Shown: positions 34,276 to 46,483 of the stretch, piece by piece
Layout: the number at the start of each line of letters is the position of its first letter
How positions within the stretch are numbered: position 1 is the first letter of the stretch
Assembly: GCA_949361645.1 (NCBI GenBank)
Contig: OX442424.1
Span: 5,976,978-6,040,977, forward strand
Source of the DNA: Spongilla lacustris
Lineage: Eukaryota; Porifera; Demospongiae; Spongillida; Spongillidae
Direction: 5' to 3'
DNA: 64,000 nt
Position numbers and translations under genes: made by a program
Notes under the pieces: generated by a model
The model's database searches: none
The model's input: the letters and a program-made list of their open reading frames with translations, nothing else
Told to the model about the DNA's origin: nothing

Positions 34276-36238
34276 CTAAATACGGCCCGTGTACAAGAAT
34301 GCAGCGACGAATCCTAAGATTGTTATAGGAACAGATCTAGATAATATCTCAGAGACACCTTGAGAGGTGGGTGTTGGTGTGGGTGATGTGCTAGTGGGTG
34401 TTGTGGTGGGTGATGGGCTATTGCTGTAAACACTCCTTCCGTTGAGAGGTTGCAGATTACGGACGTTATATGGCAGTGTCACGTTTGATCCGTTTGCGAT
34501 TTGTATCATCCTCATTTGCACCACAAAGTCACTGGGAATGTCGATGGTATTCTTCAACACGTACCACTGCACGGTCTCCGAACAGGAGGGAGTGGTCAGC
34601 GATCCATTGTAAAAGTAATAATCTAGCGAGGCCGGAAGAAAATCAGAGTACTTAACACCTGCAACGGAATTATTTGCACTGTACATTAAGGGGACCATCA
34701 GTTGGCTCCACGGATAAGTACTTCTTGCAGATATACCGGATTTAGCCTTACAAAGCACTCCGATTACGAGAACAGAATCAGGTGCGGTCAACAATCCTGG
34801 AGAGGAGCAGTAGGATGCATTCGTGACAGTTACTATGTGCAGCTCGGCTGAATATTTAGTGCCGTCGATCTGATGTTCAGTTCCATTGGTATCACCAGCT
34901 CCCCAGTGAAAATGAAATTGACAAACATAATACGTGACACCATTTTTCATAACTGACGAGGCCGTTGTGTCATTTGGAATAAAGTCAACAGATTTACCAT
35001 CATTCTTGAATATTCCACTCAAAGACGTGTTCCAATTCTGAAAGGTCAGAGGAGGAAGTGTGTTGCTAAATATAACAGTGCTAGTATTAATTAGTATTGG
35101 TGACTGGCGCATTCCCGTGTTGCACGAACCATTCCAAGCCGTTTGGTTGTCATAGCTAAAGGAATCCGCACAATGGCACTGTAAAACACAAAGGGACAAG
35201 AGAAGCACAACGGTGATTGCACGACCTGTATTGAGATATAAAAAGAAGGGTTAATCACATATCCAGAAAGGGAAAGCTAATTAATTCGCGGTTTGCGAAT
35301 CAACGAATATTCCCGTATAACTTCCCATAGACATGTATGGGGTACTTCAATACCAAGCACACCAGATTTTTCTCAGCATTTGCCAAAGGGGATTGTTAGT
35401 ACACTACATTTGCCATGATTTTTAGTGGGGTCGCCGTATTTTTCCTATTTAAGGCGTCGCTTCCCTAGGATTGTCATAACATTGTCCTCAATGTACACGT
35501 AGTCAATGGGTGCGTTTTCTCATTACAAATTCTATGACCATTTACGTCAATACCTTTACGATTTGCTAATTTGCCAAAGGAGAAACATGTAGCTAGTACA
35601 TCGAAGAACTATAATATATATTGAAAAGTAGGTCTTTGTATTTAAAAATCGGCTTCCATAATTGAAAGAAGTATTCTATATTGAATCAGATTGTTGTCTC
35701 CGTCTCGTGCCCTCGAAATCGACTCACGCGCGTGACAAGGCAAAATTATTAGTATCCCCCCTAGCTGTAACTGTATGAAATCGGGCCTGAAATCGATTCT
35801 GCACGCCTCCTAGCGCTACGTAACAAGGTTTGTTGCTACCAGTTGAGTAGCCTACATATAAATGTACGTTATCGTACCCATACGTTCCAACATCCCCGGG
35901 CCCATTTCATACTTGTATTGCTGTTAGGCTGTTACGTTGGTAGTTTATCTAAGTAACTGAAGTACAGTGTGGACTATTGGCACCAATAGTAATACGGCTA
36001 CATACATGTGTTTTAATTCTAGAAAATGCGCACCGATTTATCGAGTATCAAAGAAGCTGATAGCAGCGTCAGCGGCGTGGTAGCGTATTGTATTCTGTTG
36101 TATCTGGCGCTGCGTTGCAACATCCACCACCAGCAAAACGCCGTTGCAATCTTTCAGGTGAAATAAATATAAAATGTATGTGCAAGTCAATGACTTACGT
36201 AGGCATTGCACATCTCTCAACTTGGCAATTGCAGTCAT
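34276..36238 (-). CDS. Alpha-carbonic anhydrase, secreted, probable GPI anchor
   Basis: It interconverts CO2 and bicarbonate. The main exon is 34276-35225, with the 3' splice site at 35226-35228. It has no ATG of its own near the start, so I predict exon 1 at 36199-36238 (donor GTAAGT). The phases fit and give 329 residues with a signal peptide (core AITVVLLLSLCVL). Counting from 35208, the domain shows FHFHWG (zinc ligands H99, H101), the third ligand in SAELHIVT (H124), EHQIDG with the conserved Glu, and NGSLTTPSC with the gatekeeper Thr. NDGKS puts Lys72 where CA II has the proton-shuttle His64. Several N-glycosylation sites, a Ser/Thr/Pro stalk (about 265-285) and a hydrophobic C-terminus fit a GPI-anchored ectoenzyme. 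The catalytic domain lies in one exon, unlike most animal alpha-CAs. Exon 1 is inference. Confidence 0.85.
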
Positions 36239-37030
36239 TTCTTACCCTGCACTGCATGCTTTGTATTTTATTGTAATATTTAGCTACCTTGCATACTTAC
36301 ATGTATATTACCGCTGTGAAGGCACCATAGCTAGTGTACTCATGTGAAGGCACCATAGTTATAAGGTGTGACTGTTTACAAATGGGTTATTGTGTCAGTG
36401 TGGTATGTAGCAGGCTTTGTTTATATGTGCATGCAATGTAATGTATGCACATGTGCATATGGACATATGTAGAAAGGTGGCAACGGACTCAAACGTGAAT
36501 GTTGTGCATGTGTTGTCGACTGCATCACAGTGAAACTTATTAGTGAACAATTTGAAATAAATCACAAGATGACCGCCAATGTATGGGCGATTTCTCGATA
36601 TGTCACAACACGCATCACACACATCAAACAAACTGTCAGGCATTCTCTGCAACCATTCTCTGCTGCATGTACCAATGTAAAGGTCTTGTTGATAACAATG
36701 AATACAATAGTTCAAGGGATGGTATACAAATATCAAGATAAAATATTTGTACATGCTCATACAAGTATGCATATCTGTGTATGTGTAAACAATTAATTTT
36801 TTGTATATGTTTGTATGGTATTTGTGTATGTGTGTTACATATGGACAACATTTCAACAGCCCTTTGCTGCGGCAGAACACACATGGCTGAGTTATCTTGA
36901 GCCTGAATACCACAAATGCAACAGTGAAAAATGTGAAGCCAGAACAGAGTAAGGCTGTTTGTGTATGTGTGTGTGCATTACCAGTGTGGTAAGGGAGTGG
37001 CTCAAACATGGCACTGATCTTGGCGAACAC

Positions 37031-37078
<48 letters not shown>

Positions 37079-37489
37079 ATGTGATATTGTGGTCAATTAG
37101 TTATGGCATGTGCAAATGGGCTGTGTTTGTGTGTGTTGCCTGTCTTGTGACAAATGCACGCATGAGGCTTCTGTAACTTCTACTATAGACAACTAAAACA
37201 TATCTAGCAAATTAACCCCTCCTTTCCCCCCAGATCTTGATGATAGACACACTCACACACACACAAGCACACACAAGTACATACATATACAAGCACACAC
37301 ACGTACACACAGTTTGGGATCTGGGGTGTGTGTGTGTCTGATGCACTACACTAAGTCCTGTGAAGCCTGAGGTACAGAGGCACCAGCTGTACTATCATGA
37401 AATAAATTCCAAAAGCCATCTTTACTAAGACCACCAATTCTGGTATATTAGTGATTGCTTTGATTAATTGCTTGTGTGTGTTGTACATC
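36239..37489. other. Intergenic with CA/GT microsatellites
   Basis: Upstream of the carbonic anhydrase. It contains a (CA)n run at 37029-37076 and shorter mixed CA/TG stretches at 37245-37340. The long frames here are repeat artefacts. Confidence 0.6.
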
Positions 37490-37770
37490 TGTATGGCTGT
37501 ACCAGTACATAACATGTGTGTGTGCATGTGTGTATGCATGTAGGTGTATGTGTGTATGTGTGTATGTGTGTGTGCATGTGTGTATGTACATGTATGTGGT
37601 GTGTATGTGTGTGCATGTGTGTATGTACATGTATGTGGTGTGTATGTGTGTGCATGTGTGTGCATATGTGTATGCATGTGCATGTACAATGTATGTGTGT
37701 ACATTGTACATATGTGTGTGTGTGCATGTGTGTGTATGTGTGAGTACATGTATGTGTGTGTGTACGGAAA
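37490..37770. repeat. (TG)n-type microsatellite with higher-order unit
   Basis: Mixed TG/TA/CA repeats. A unit of about 39 bp (tgtgtatgtacatgtatgtg and neighbours) is duplicated in tandem at about 37565-37642. Frames on both strands encode only repetitive Cys/Val or His/Thr and are not genes. Confidence 0.9.
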
Positions 37771-39516
37771 GCTTTCCAATGCTACAGTGTAAATGGTGCC
37801 CTTGGTACTTGTACATAGCCCCTATTTCATCTAGGGAGCATTGCTGCATACATGTAGCTTGAGAAGCTGATTTTGCTGGACGCTGTCCCATAGGTACATG
37901 TACATGTACAGTTGTACCTAAGATAAATATAATATTCATTTGTGCAGCTCAGAGGTCAACAACAATAGGGCATTGTATGCTATGTACACTGAGGTTATCC
38001 TAATCTGATGTTCCAAGTTCTAAGAAGCAAGCACTATTGATGTACATGTAGTACCTACATGTGCATGTATGTGGCATGGGCCTTTTGTGCCTGATGCCAT
38101 AAACTTTACAATCAAGTACATGTACATGATGGGAGGGGGGTGGAGTGTGCTTTGGGCCTGATGCAAAACCTTTGGTTAGTGGTAGAGGCATTTACGTCTG
38201 ATGCATAAAGTCCTGGTACTTTTTTTTCTAGGGTTCAATATCAAGAGTTGTGTTAAAAGTCTGTTTGGGACTGTTTCTATGGAGATGAGGCGAAATATTA
38301 CTCGAGGACACTCCTGTATCTAGTTTTGTACTGGGGAAGAGCAGCACCAGGAACCCAATGCTGAGACTGACCATCCGAAGTGTTCAACACCTCCAGGGGT
38401 ATCCAACTTAGGCTCAATAAATACCCCTACGTTCCACTCTACTCAGCTGGCATACACTTCTTCATCAAGCAAACCAGATGGGCAGGTGTGTTGAGTGTAC
38501 CAAAGGCAGGCACACGTGTCCAGTTCTAGCAATGGAGGCCTACAGATAATGCTGCCACTGTTCCACTCACTCCTCTTCCACTTCAAAATGGGACGCCACT
38601 CGCATCTAAAAACTTCCGCTCCACCTTCCTATCCCTGGTATGGTGGAGCAATCCAGCCAAATACAACACTCGCATTGGTGCAGCCACTTACAGTAACTGC
38701 TGACACCATTCAGAAGTACATATGGTGCAGCCACAATACTCATTGTTAGTAATAGTAATAGCAGAAGAGGACAAATTGTGTATGTTTTAAATGCACATTA
38801 CATGTTTGCACTAACCACACACTGTGCAGAGACAGGGGAGGGGTTTGGGGGCCGTTTGGGCCTGTGCCAGCAAGCATTGGCATAACATACAAGGGGGGGT
38901 ATAGTATGCTTTTAACCTGATGCAGAGGCTTTGGCCTAGTGACAGACTGCTCAGCGCTACAGAGTTTAACTTTTCTTAAAAAAAAAAAAAAAAATGAAAG
39001 CATTGGGATAGTGCTATTCCATTGGTAAAGCCCCGCGAAGGTGATTTGCAGTAAAATTAAAGCGCTTTACGCGCGCGTGTAGTACTGACTCTGGCCTGGC
39101 CATACACATGTATGCAGGCAGACAAAGATTCAAAATACGGCACGTGCAGATTTGATGTTAATCGATCTAGGTAAGGCTAAAATACCTACGTAGGTCGCAA
39201 CTGTACTGAAAAGTGCCATTTGCAAATATCTATGTTTTGTATCAGTGCACGTGCCTATTAGCCTTCGCGCTTCATTCATCGAGCTGCAAGCAGGCTAAAC
39301 GAACACGATAAGGAAAACAACCCACGCCACTATATAGGTCAAAAGTGTCCATGACGATCGACATCATAGTGTCCCTCTTGGCAGTCGAGACCTATGGTGC
39401 TTGAGTAGTCGATCGCGAGTTCCTATCGTACTCTTGTATCAGGCCAGAAGCTGGCAGTAACCATATCGGTCTCTCCCTCGCTCTTTCATATCGGGTTCGA
39501 AACGCTCTCGACCTCC

Positions 39517-39517
<1 letters not shown>
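37771..39517. other. Intergenic, no gene recognised
   Basis: It contains several tacatgta palindromes (37895-37912, 38040-38060, 38116-38128). An open frame at 38495-38749 shows no family signature. The DNA near 39000-39500 is richer in CpG than its surroundings and ends in a pure C run (39518-39548). Confidence 0.35.
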
Positions 39518-39548
<31 letters not shown>

Positions 39549-40470
39549 ATTGTCCGGTTATTAACGGCCTATTGCATATTATATTGGTATATACGTATAC
39601 GTATAGATATAGTTAAGTTATACCTTCAGCTAAATTAACTTACTGTGCATATATTTATTCACCATTTTGTTCAATTAATATCAATATATTGTCTTATTAT
39701 TTCTCTTTTTAATTACTTATCATCTAATTGTATGTATTTCATGTTTTTATTAATTTAATTGGCAAAAAATTAATATCAATATTAGTTGAATTATTCTGGC
39801 AGATGACGCAAGGCATTACGCAATGACATATTTTGATGAATAAATTATGCGCGGTAGAAATTAAATTTTTGTCTTGATTTTAGTTCAAGAATGGTTAATG
39901 GAATAATATTTTGAAGTACATATCTCATGATCAGACCGATTTATAGGACATTTTACAAGTGTTTAAAATTCAATTTGAAATAAAAAGCAAGATGACCGCC
40001 TATGTATGGGCCATTTCTGGATATGCGGGCAGAAATGTACGATCTGAGTTTTTGAATTGTACTATGTATCTGTAAAATAGGGTCAACTATCCTTGTCCTT
40101 ACCGCTTCCCGGTTATCCGATACCGTTAAGCAACCGGCAAGACACTTTCTTATTCATTACCGTTCAGTAAGAGGTATCTTCTAACCGAGTAACACTCGGC
40201 TTTCTTATTGATTTTTTATATTTCTTGTACTGTCCTTCCAAATAATCATTCACGACAACATGTGGTCAAAATTAACCGAATTAGTGTTATGAAAATCAGT
40301 AGGGGGAATTTTTGCACTAGAGCAAGGGACCCTATTAAGGAACACTGAATCTCATTAAAAATTTAACCAAAGTTATGGGTTTGCAATGATGGCAAATCAA
40401 CAAATCTGATTGACTAACTAGTTGCTGGATAAATATCCTCCACGAGCATTTGGCAAGCTAGGAGTGCACA
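39518..40470. other. Poly-C tract and AT-rich intergenic DNA
   Basis: A run of about 31 C at 39518-39548, followed by AT-rich DNA with a tatatacgtatacgtata palindrome near 39588. A 27-bp phrase near 39720 is shared with 8474-8500. No gene was seen. Confidence 0.5.
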
Positions 40471-40727
40471 AGGGCGGACGCAGGGGGGGGGGGGGGGGTC
40501 CCGGGGGGGGTCTGTATATGAATATAATTAATGTATAATTAGCGTACTACTATACACGTGTTACACGTAGTGTACATACAATCCCCCTGTATGTAGAATC
40601 ACTAGAATGTGTGGAAAAATAGGAATGCACACCACAAAAATTTTAGTGCGCGCTCCCCTCCTCCTCATCAATTATTCATGTCGGACCCCCCCCCCCCCCC
40701 CCTCTCTAAAATCCTGCATCCGCCCCT
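40471..40727. mobile_element. hAT-type MITE
   Basis: 257 bp with inverted ends AGGGCGGACGCAGG and, from the right, AGGGGCGGATGCAGGAT. Poly-G (40487-40510) and poly-C (40687-40702) lie near the ends. The flanking 8-mers agtgcaca and ggtgcagc match at five of eight positions, consistent with a decayed 8-bp duplication. The right part resembles the right end of 53603-54385. Confidence 0.7.
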
Positions 40728-41240
40728 GGTGCAGCATTGTGCTCCTTTGCGACCTCCTGATTTCATTATAGCTTTCATGCGCTCTAATGCAGCGTTTTCT
40801 TCTAGAGCTGCTTTTCTTTTTCTGCGTCGCTCTTCTTTCTCAGCTATCTCTCTCCTCTTCATATCCTCAGCAGCCTTAAATTCATCGATCCATTGTGCTG
40901 AAGTCATGCACTGAGCTGAACCTTTCAAATGCTTAAATTGAGTACTTGTAGTAGCGTTGTCCTGTGGATCTAAGCTTTCTCCATCTGAATTATCAGTGGT
41001 ACTTTCTGAACTTTGAGAAGAGGTCCATTCAGCATGTTGCACCTGCTCAGGACGTACTGCACATGCAGCCACATAGATGAAGTGGTACTGAATTGACAAT
41101 TTTAGGCATAACTGCAGATCTTCTTCTGTTGTCATTGCAGCAGCCTTGAGATCGACCTGCCTCTTCACCTCTTGTGCCACACCATCCTCAATAAATCTTA
41201 CAATGGTGTCTTCAGGAAGAGCATCTACCCCACGTAGTGG
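40728..41240 (-). CDS. Unassigned acidic/coiled-coil frame
   Basis: The minus-strand frame runs from at least 41240 and is open to 40668, but its last 16 or so residues read into the MITE end. It has an N-terminal part (PEDTIVRFIEDGVAQEVKRQ), an acidic Ser-rich middle, and a charged helix (KAAEDMKRREIAEKEERRRK), probably a coiled coil. The tail recalls C-termini of some pogo/Tigger transposases, but no DDE domain is present. It could be a transposon relic or an exon of an unknown gene. Confidence 0.3.
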
Positions 41241-41829
41241 AGGCAGGCCTGTCGTTTATTGGCCATAATTAGGCAACCATAGGATAGACGTTTCATTTTT
41301 TAGCAAGTAGCACCCGCCCCGTCCCCAAAGCAAACCCCATGCGGTTGAGTGTTTATATAACAACCCTTTGATTTAGTTGTTCCTTATTTGGTACCTTTCC
41401 CATACATTGCCGAAAAGTGAGTTTTCGGTACCAGGATTCATAAATCCTTTTCTTATGGTTAGTATAGTTGTAATCTACGTTAAATTCTCTATCCAACAGT
41501 GCTTAAATTATCTCTCTAGCCTGCATAGTTTGTCTGCATCAGTCAAGGGATGTTGGTTGTTCCCTTAAAAGGTACCCTTGCTCTACATGTTTGAATAGAA
41601 GTTGTTTCTAGCACTGTGCCGTCAGAGCAACGAACTTTGCGTTTGCGGACACACTCAACCGTTATAAATCTATATACGGTCCGCTGGCACTGGTGTACAA
41701 TTACAGAGACTTTAGCTACAAGATAAGAAACACCACAGGCTAAAACGCTTCGTCATCACAAAAATCCAGGGTCCATATTATGAAGTTGCCATTGTAGCTT
41801 CCTTGCAAAATATCAGGTTATTGCAAAGG
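41241..41829. other. Intergenic, short inverted GGTACC ends
   Basis: ggtaccttt at 41391-41399 and aaaaggtacc at 41566-41575 could bound a small element of about 185 bp, but the ends are too short to be sure. No gene was seen. Confidence 0.3.
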
Positions 41830-41960
41830 AGATTATTGGCCATGGAAGGCCAACCAAAGTACGAAATTAAATGGTTAGGTTGGACCAAGGACCATTAATA
41901 GTCCGCACACAACACATCAATAACCTTGCAGGCTATGAAGGAATGCATGCAAGGAACTAA
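41830..41960 (+). pseudogene. Chromodomain-like remnant, probably from a chromovirus-type Gypsy element
   Basis: One frame reads IIGHGRPTKYEIKWLGWTKD. After a break another reads TQHINNLAGYEGMHARN before a stop. The pattern KYEIKWLGW...HI.NL..Y follows the chromodomain consensus. No integrase was found next to it, so the origin is inferred. Confidence 0.45.
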
Positions 41961-42333
41961 TAAGGAAGGCCACAACGTACTGGATCACGGATGCGAAATG
42001 ATACTAAGATGCCAACAGATATACCCTTTGGACAATGGACACGCCTATATACCTTAGCGGTAATCATTATCGATAGGCGTAGAGTAATTTCAGTACATAT
42101 TCGATAGTAGCTGTTTATTTTTAAAATGATAATTACCGATAAGCTCAAAACCTTATCGATAGTTGACCCTACTGTAAAATGATACGTTTTGGCATATATA
42201 ATTTTACACTTTTACGATGAAACAACACAACAAGGGTGCAATGAAAGTTTATTGACTTTGCGTGGCATTAATACTTTAAGGAAAATAGAACTGACACAGA
42301 AAAGAAGTAGCAAGTTAGCAACAAGCGAGCGAC
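41961..42333. other. Intergenic, nothing clear
   Basis: It contains repeated cgata(a/g)g phrases around 42070-42165 that could form short hairpins. No gene was seen. Confidence 0.3.
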
Positions 42334-42571
42334 AAGATATAAAAATCAAACTGCATGGTGATGTATAGGATTTTTAGACAGCAATTGATTGAAAGGAAAA
42401 TTCATACAAATAATATTCAGACTGCCTGCCAGAAATTCTGTGCTAAATATTTGTCTGTAATTAAAGATTGCATAATTTCCGTAATTCCCCGTTCCTTACT
42501 TTTTACTCAATTGCTGTCTACAAATCCTACATCACCATACAGTGTTATTTTAATTAAATTTTTATATCTTG
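42334..42571. mobile_element. Palindromic MITE, ACAAG-end family, copy 2
   Basis: Arms start at caagatataaaaatcaaact (42334) and end at tttttatatcttg (42571). Inner matches include gatgtataggatttttagac with gtctacaaatcctacatc. The centre (42415-42485) is unpaired. Confidence 0.8.
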
Positions 42572-43517
42572 TTTCACCATTTTTATTTTTAAAACTTCTG
42601 CCGTGTGTGTCTGAGAGTGCAATGGCTGCCTGCATGGCCGCCTGATGGGGCTAGTGGGGTGTCTGTGTAACCGATTTTCAAATTTGTATGATATTCGATC
42701 ATTCGCGATTATATATCTATTCGGTGCATTTAGTAAAATAACAGATTACCAATTGCATAATTTCTTTAACTCGAAATAACCGATTCTGTTTTTCTTAGTC
42801 GTGATTAGTCGATATTCGTTTCCTTCATTTGCAGGAATCGGTAGGAAATCTATTACCCGCGTTTATATGCCCTTCGCTTTTCCCACCTGTATACAACGGC
42901 TTATAATTACTAACGGGTTAATGAATTAAGGAGTTTAAAAAATAAAAACGCTATCAACACTTAGTCTGGGGACCCGGCTGAAGGTAACCAACACGGTGCA
43001 GACGCAAGACAATTTAAACCTTTGAACGCCACTGAAGTGCATATATTGTCTATTTGCATCCTAAAATGTGTACAGTGGTACACAAATTACTCCTTTCATT
43101 TTGCTGCATTATATCTTATAGCAGCAGTGAGCATTTCACACAACTTTTGAAAATCTATACCCCCTATGGTGGTGCTAACTTCTGATTAAATATGTCATGA
43201 GTATGCTAACTTTGGCTAACTGCAATAACATTGCTTAATCCTGTTATCTATAGCACTGCAGAACACTGTAAAAGTTAGAGATTCAAACAAACCAGATGGG
43301 AACATTCTCAATAAGTCAAATTTCATCCACACAGTTTGTTTTGTATGCACATCAAACAAATGCTGTGTGTTTTTGATAATCACTTTTACAGACAATGCTC
43401 TAATTTGTGTACACCTGTACACATATTACATTGCTTCACTATAGTAGTATACTGTTTTCAAATGAGTATTGAAAGTGATAGAGGGCATGATATAGTAACT
43501 ATATGATATGAAATTAT
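42572..43517. other. 3' flank of the BEL/Pao element
   Basis: No gene recognised. The 3' LTR of the BEL element should lie in the right part, but I found no matching direct repeat beyond 50755, so the LTRs are not defined. Confidence 0.3.
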
Positions 43518-44369
43518 TCATGCTGCCACAGCTGCATCTCTTCTTGGTCGTTCTTGTTGTGCATAGCTGCCATTGTCAGCCACATCAGTTGTTGTAGCAA
43601 CATGAACAGGAATCTCGTCACAATTGATTTCAAGTGGGTAGAGGAGTTGAACTGGACGCTGAAGAGTTGAAAGCTTGTCTGCTCCAGACTTCACTCTAAT
43701 GCGAGCACCTCGTACCAATCCATCATTCCCTTGAATAAGGTCTTCCACTACAGCCGTTTTCCACAAGGTTCGTGGAAGATCTTCATCATACACAAGTACC
43801 ACATCTCCAACTGCAATGGTCTTAGGTGAATTCTGGACGTGGGCGTAACGGTGGGTTTCCCTTAGTTCAAGGAGGTACTCTCGTCGCCACCTCACCCAGA
43901 AGTGGTTCAAGATTGTATTCAAATACTGCATTCTGCGAGTGAGATCAGCACTTGATATCTCGTAATCTGGATCTCTGGCGTCATCAACAAAAGGGTCTGG
44001 GTAGCTGGACAATCTTCGTCCTACAATTAGGTGGGACGGAGTCAGAGGTTCATCAAGGTCTTCAGTTGAGACATAAGAGAGCGGTCGTGAGTTCAATGTA
44101 GCTTCAGCTTCCGTCACCACTGTTTGTAATTCATCTAATGTTAACTTGGCGCCGCCTACTACTCTCTTGAGACATTGCTTCATAGACTTCACCAACCTCT
44201 TGAACATTCCTCCCCACCAGGGAGCCTTCTCCAGATTGAAAGTCCACTTGATGTGGGTATCTGAGAAGTACTGAGTAACTGATGGTTGCGCCAGGAGCTC
44301 TTTGTGCCGCCTTGAATGTCTTCCCATTGTCTGAGAGTACCCGATTAGGAAATCCTCTTCTAGCAGCAA
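43518..44369 (-). pseudogene. BEL/Pao integrase C-terminal part
   Basis: After the frameshift the frame contains APWWGGMFKRLVKSMKQCLK. In BEL/Pao integrases the third catalytic residue is a Glu in the WGGMFERLV motif. Here the codon is AAG (Lys), so the DDE triad is incomplete. Downstream lie TLNSRPLSYVS, LTPSHLIVGRRL and the DUF5641-like region with VGDVVLVYDEDLPRTLWKTA. The frame stays open to the stop at 43518. Confidence 0.85.
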
Positions 44370-45665
44370 ATCGTTTGAAGGAGCGTAGAAATGCTTCCGT
44401 AGTCATGTTTGGGACAACTTCTAAATGAACAGCTCTGGTCACGCAGCACGTGTACAGGCAAATCCAAACTTTGTTCCCATCCTTGATATAGAGGGGTCCA
44501 GCAAAATCAATGCCTACATGTGCAAAAGGCGGAGCTTCTTGTACTCGCACTGGAGGCAAAGGAGAGGGTGGCGGTGCAACATATGGCTTTGAGGTGAATC
44601 TTTTACAGATGATGCAGCTGTGCAATACTCTTCGGATGTATTGTCTTCTTTTGATTAACCAATATCTTGACCTGAGCTCAGTTAATGTTTCCTTCAGTCC
44701 CCCGTGCATCACCTTCACATGGCAATCTCGCACAACCAGATCCGTATAGTGATGTTTGGAACTCAGAAGTATAGGGAACTTGGCCATTTCCGGGATGTTT
44801 GCATTACTCAGCCGTCCCTTGCATCTCCACATTCCATGGTCATCGAGAAAGAGCCCAAACTGGTGCTTCCAGACTGGAAAGTCCTTATTGCTCACCAGCT
44901 GTTGTTGATTGATTCTGACCCAATAAGCCTCTGCCCTTGAAGTATCTCCTTCAGGATTGCAGTTAATGTTAAGATGGTGCGAGGTCTTCAACTTGAGAGC
45001 ATCAATGAATGCTATCACATGGTCTGTGACTCTTATAAGTCTCCTGAGGGTACTAAAATCTTCACATCTCAAGACCGGAATAATTTCATGGGTTTCAGCA
45101 GTAAGAAGAGTTTGAATCCCTGGAGTTGCATACTTCATTTCAGCTACACACTCATCTGGCATGGTTTCCGACAGTTGATCAAATTTAACACCTGTGCTTA
45201 ACCAATCTGGGCCATTAAGCCACAACGCCAGCGTTGCTGGATCAGACAGGCTCCTTCCTCTTGACGAAATATCTGCCGGGTTGCTGACTCCATCGCAGTG
45301 ATTCCAATATTGAGGTGCTTGTAGACTTCTAATGGACACTGCACGATTCTGGACGAACTGTTTCCATTCTCGATGTTCCCCCTTTATCCAGTATAATGCT
45401 ATCTTGGAATCTGTGTAGCAATGTGGTGGGCCTAGAAACAGCTCAGTCAGTGCCAGTGAGACCTTTGACAGTAGTTTGGCAAGAAGGAGTGCGGAAATTA
45501 GCTCGAGAAGTGCATGGTATCGTCTGCCCCTGGAGAGGTGCCACTCTAGTCTTCGATGCCACCAAGCAGATATGGTGTGGCACAGAGATTCTCTCCTTAT
45601 CATTAGGTAGACTACAGCTGCATACGCTTGTAGCGAGGCATCACAGAATCCGATTAAGTTGCAGT
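44320..45665 (-). pseudogene. BEL/Pao RNase H and integrase N-terminal part
   Basis: RNase H sequence (IGFCDASLQAYAAVVYL, CYTDSKIALYWI, NPADISSRG) is followed by the integrase zinc-binding region (HGGLKETLTELRSRYW, CIICKRF) and the catalytic core with VGIDFAGPLYI (first Asp) and LSDNGKTFKAA (second Asp). A frameshift soon after the second Asp separates it from the last part. Its upstream edge abuts the inserted transposon at 45668. Confidence 0.85.
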
Positions 45666-45667
45666 TA

Positions 45668-46483
45668 GAGTGCTCCCAGGTCTAATGACGAGCCGGGTAT
45701 TAAGACGAATTTTGAACCGAATTTTTTTTATAAAATAAAGGATGTGTTTTAAGGATAAATAAAGATTTTTTTATTGTACTCACATGTCTTCCCAATGTAT
45801 GGAAAGAAAAGTGGCTTCGATTGGACCTTCCGTTTGGAAGTTACGAGTCGATATGTCGTACCCACTCGGGGAAATGTTTTCTAAAAACCGTCACGTTTGC
45901 TCACGTATTGCAGAAACTACAGATCGTTTCCAAAAATGCAGGGCGGAATAGTCCCCTATAGTGTCTGCGACTCGATTAATATCAAAAACCTGCGATGCTG
46001 ATCGTTCTGGAGCCCACGGTACTCGAAAGGTCACACTACCGCTCAATTAGTTACGATCGAATTTTATGCTTGCGTAACATTTTAGAGCAAACTACGTTTA
46101 CATCAAAGCTTCGTGGTATGTTAACATGCATGTCCAAGAGTGTGGATTCTGTCCTTGCCACTTTCAGCTTGGATGCGCGAAAATACAGGTAGCTGTATAC
46201 CAAAATGTACGACCCGGTCGGACTCACTTCATTATAGAGCGATATGAATTTCCCAATCAACCACAACGAAATCCAGACAATACCATAATTATCCAGGGCT
46301 GTCGATGTAGCCGAAATCATTTTCTGTGGCACAAGCATGTAATTCCAGATTGTCAGTCTGCAATCACATGCTTGCATCACAAAATTGTAGCGAAATCCAG
46401 CATTGATTCGCAATGTGACACAGTGAATTAGCCAGGGTTATATAAACAAAGTTCGAAATTCGTCTTAACTAGCGGGAGCACCC
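45668..46483. mobile_element. Non-autonomous TA-target DNA transposon inside the BEL element
   Basis: 816 bp. Inverted ends G(A/G)GTGCTCCC are followed at some distance by TTAAGACGAATTT(T/C)GAAC on both sides. It is flanked by TA (45666-45667 and 46484-46485). Removing it together with one TA leaves the BEL reading frame continuous, which fixes the borders. A 120-residue minus-strand frame (46051-46413) has no recognisable family. Confidence 0.85.

Noticed and set aside
37476..37862. Cys-rich frame (repeats of Cys-Val-Cys)
   Set aside because: It is the translation of a TG microsatellite. The apparent cysteine framework is an artefact.
42334..42645. 96-residue frame across the palindromic MITE
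   Set aside because: It spans both arms of a non-coding palindrome and changes with every copy of the family.
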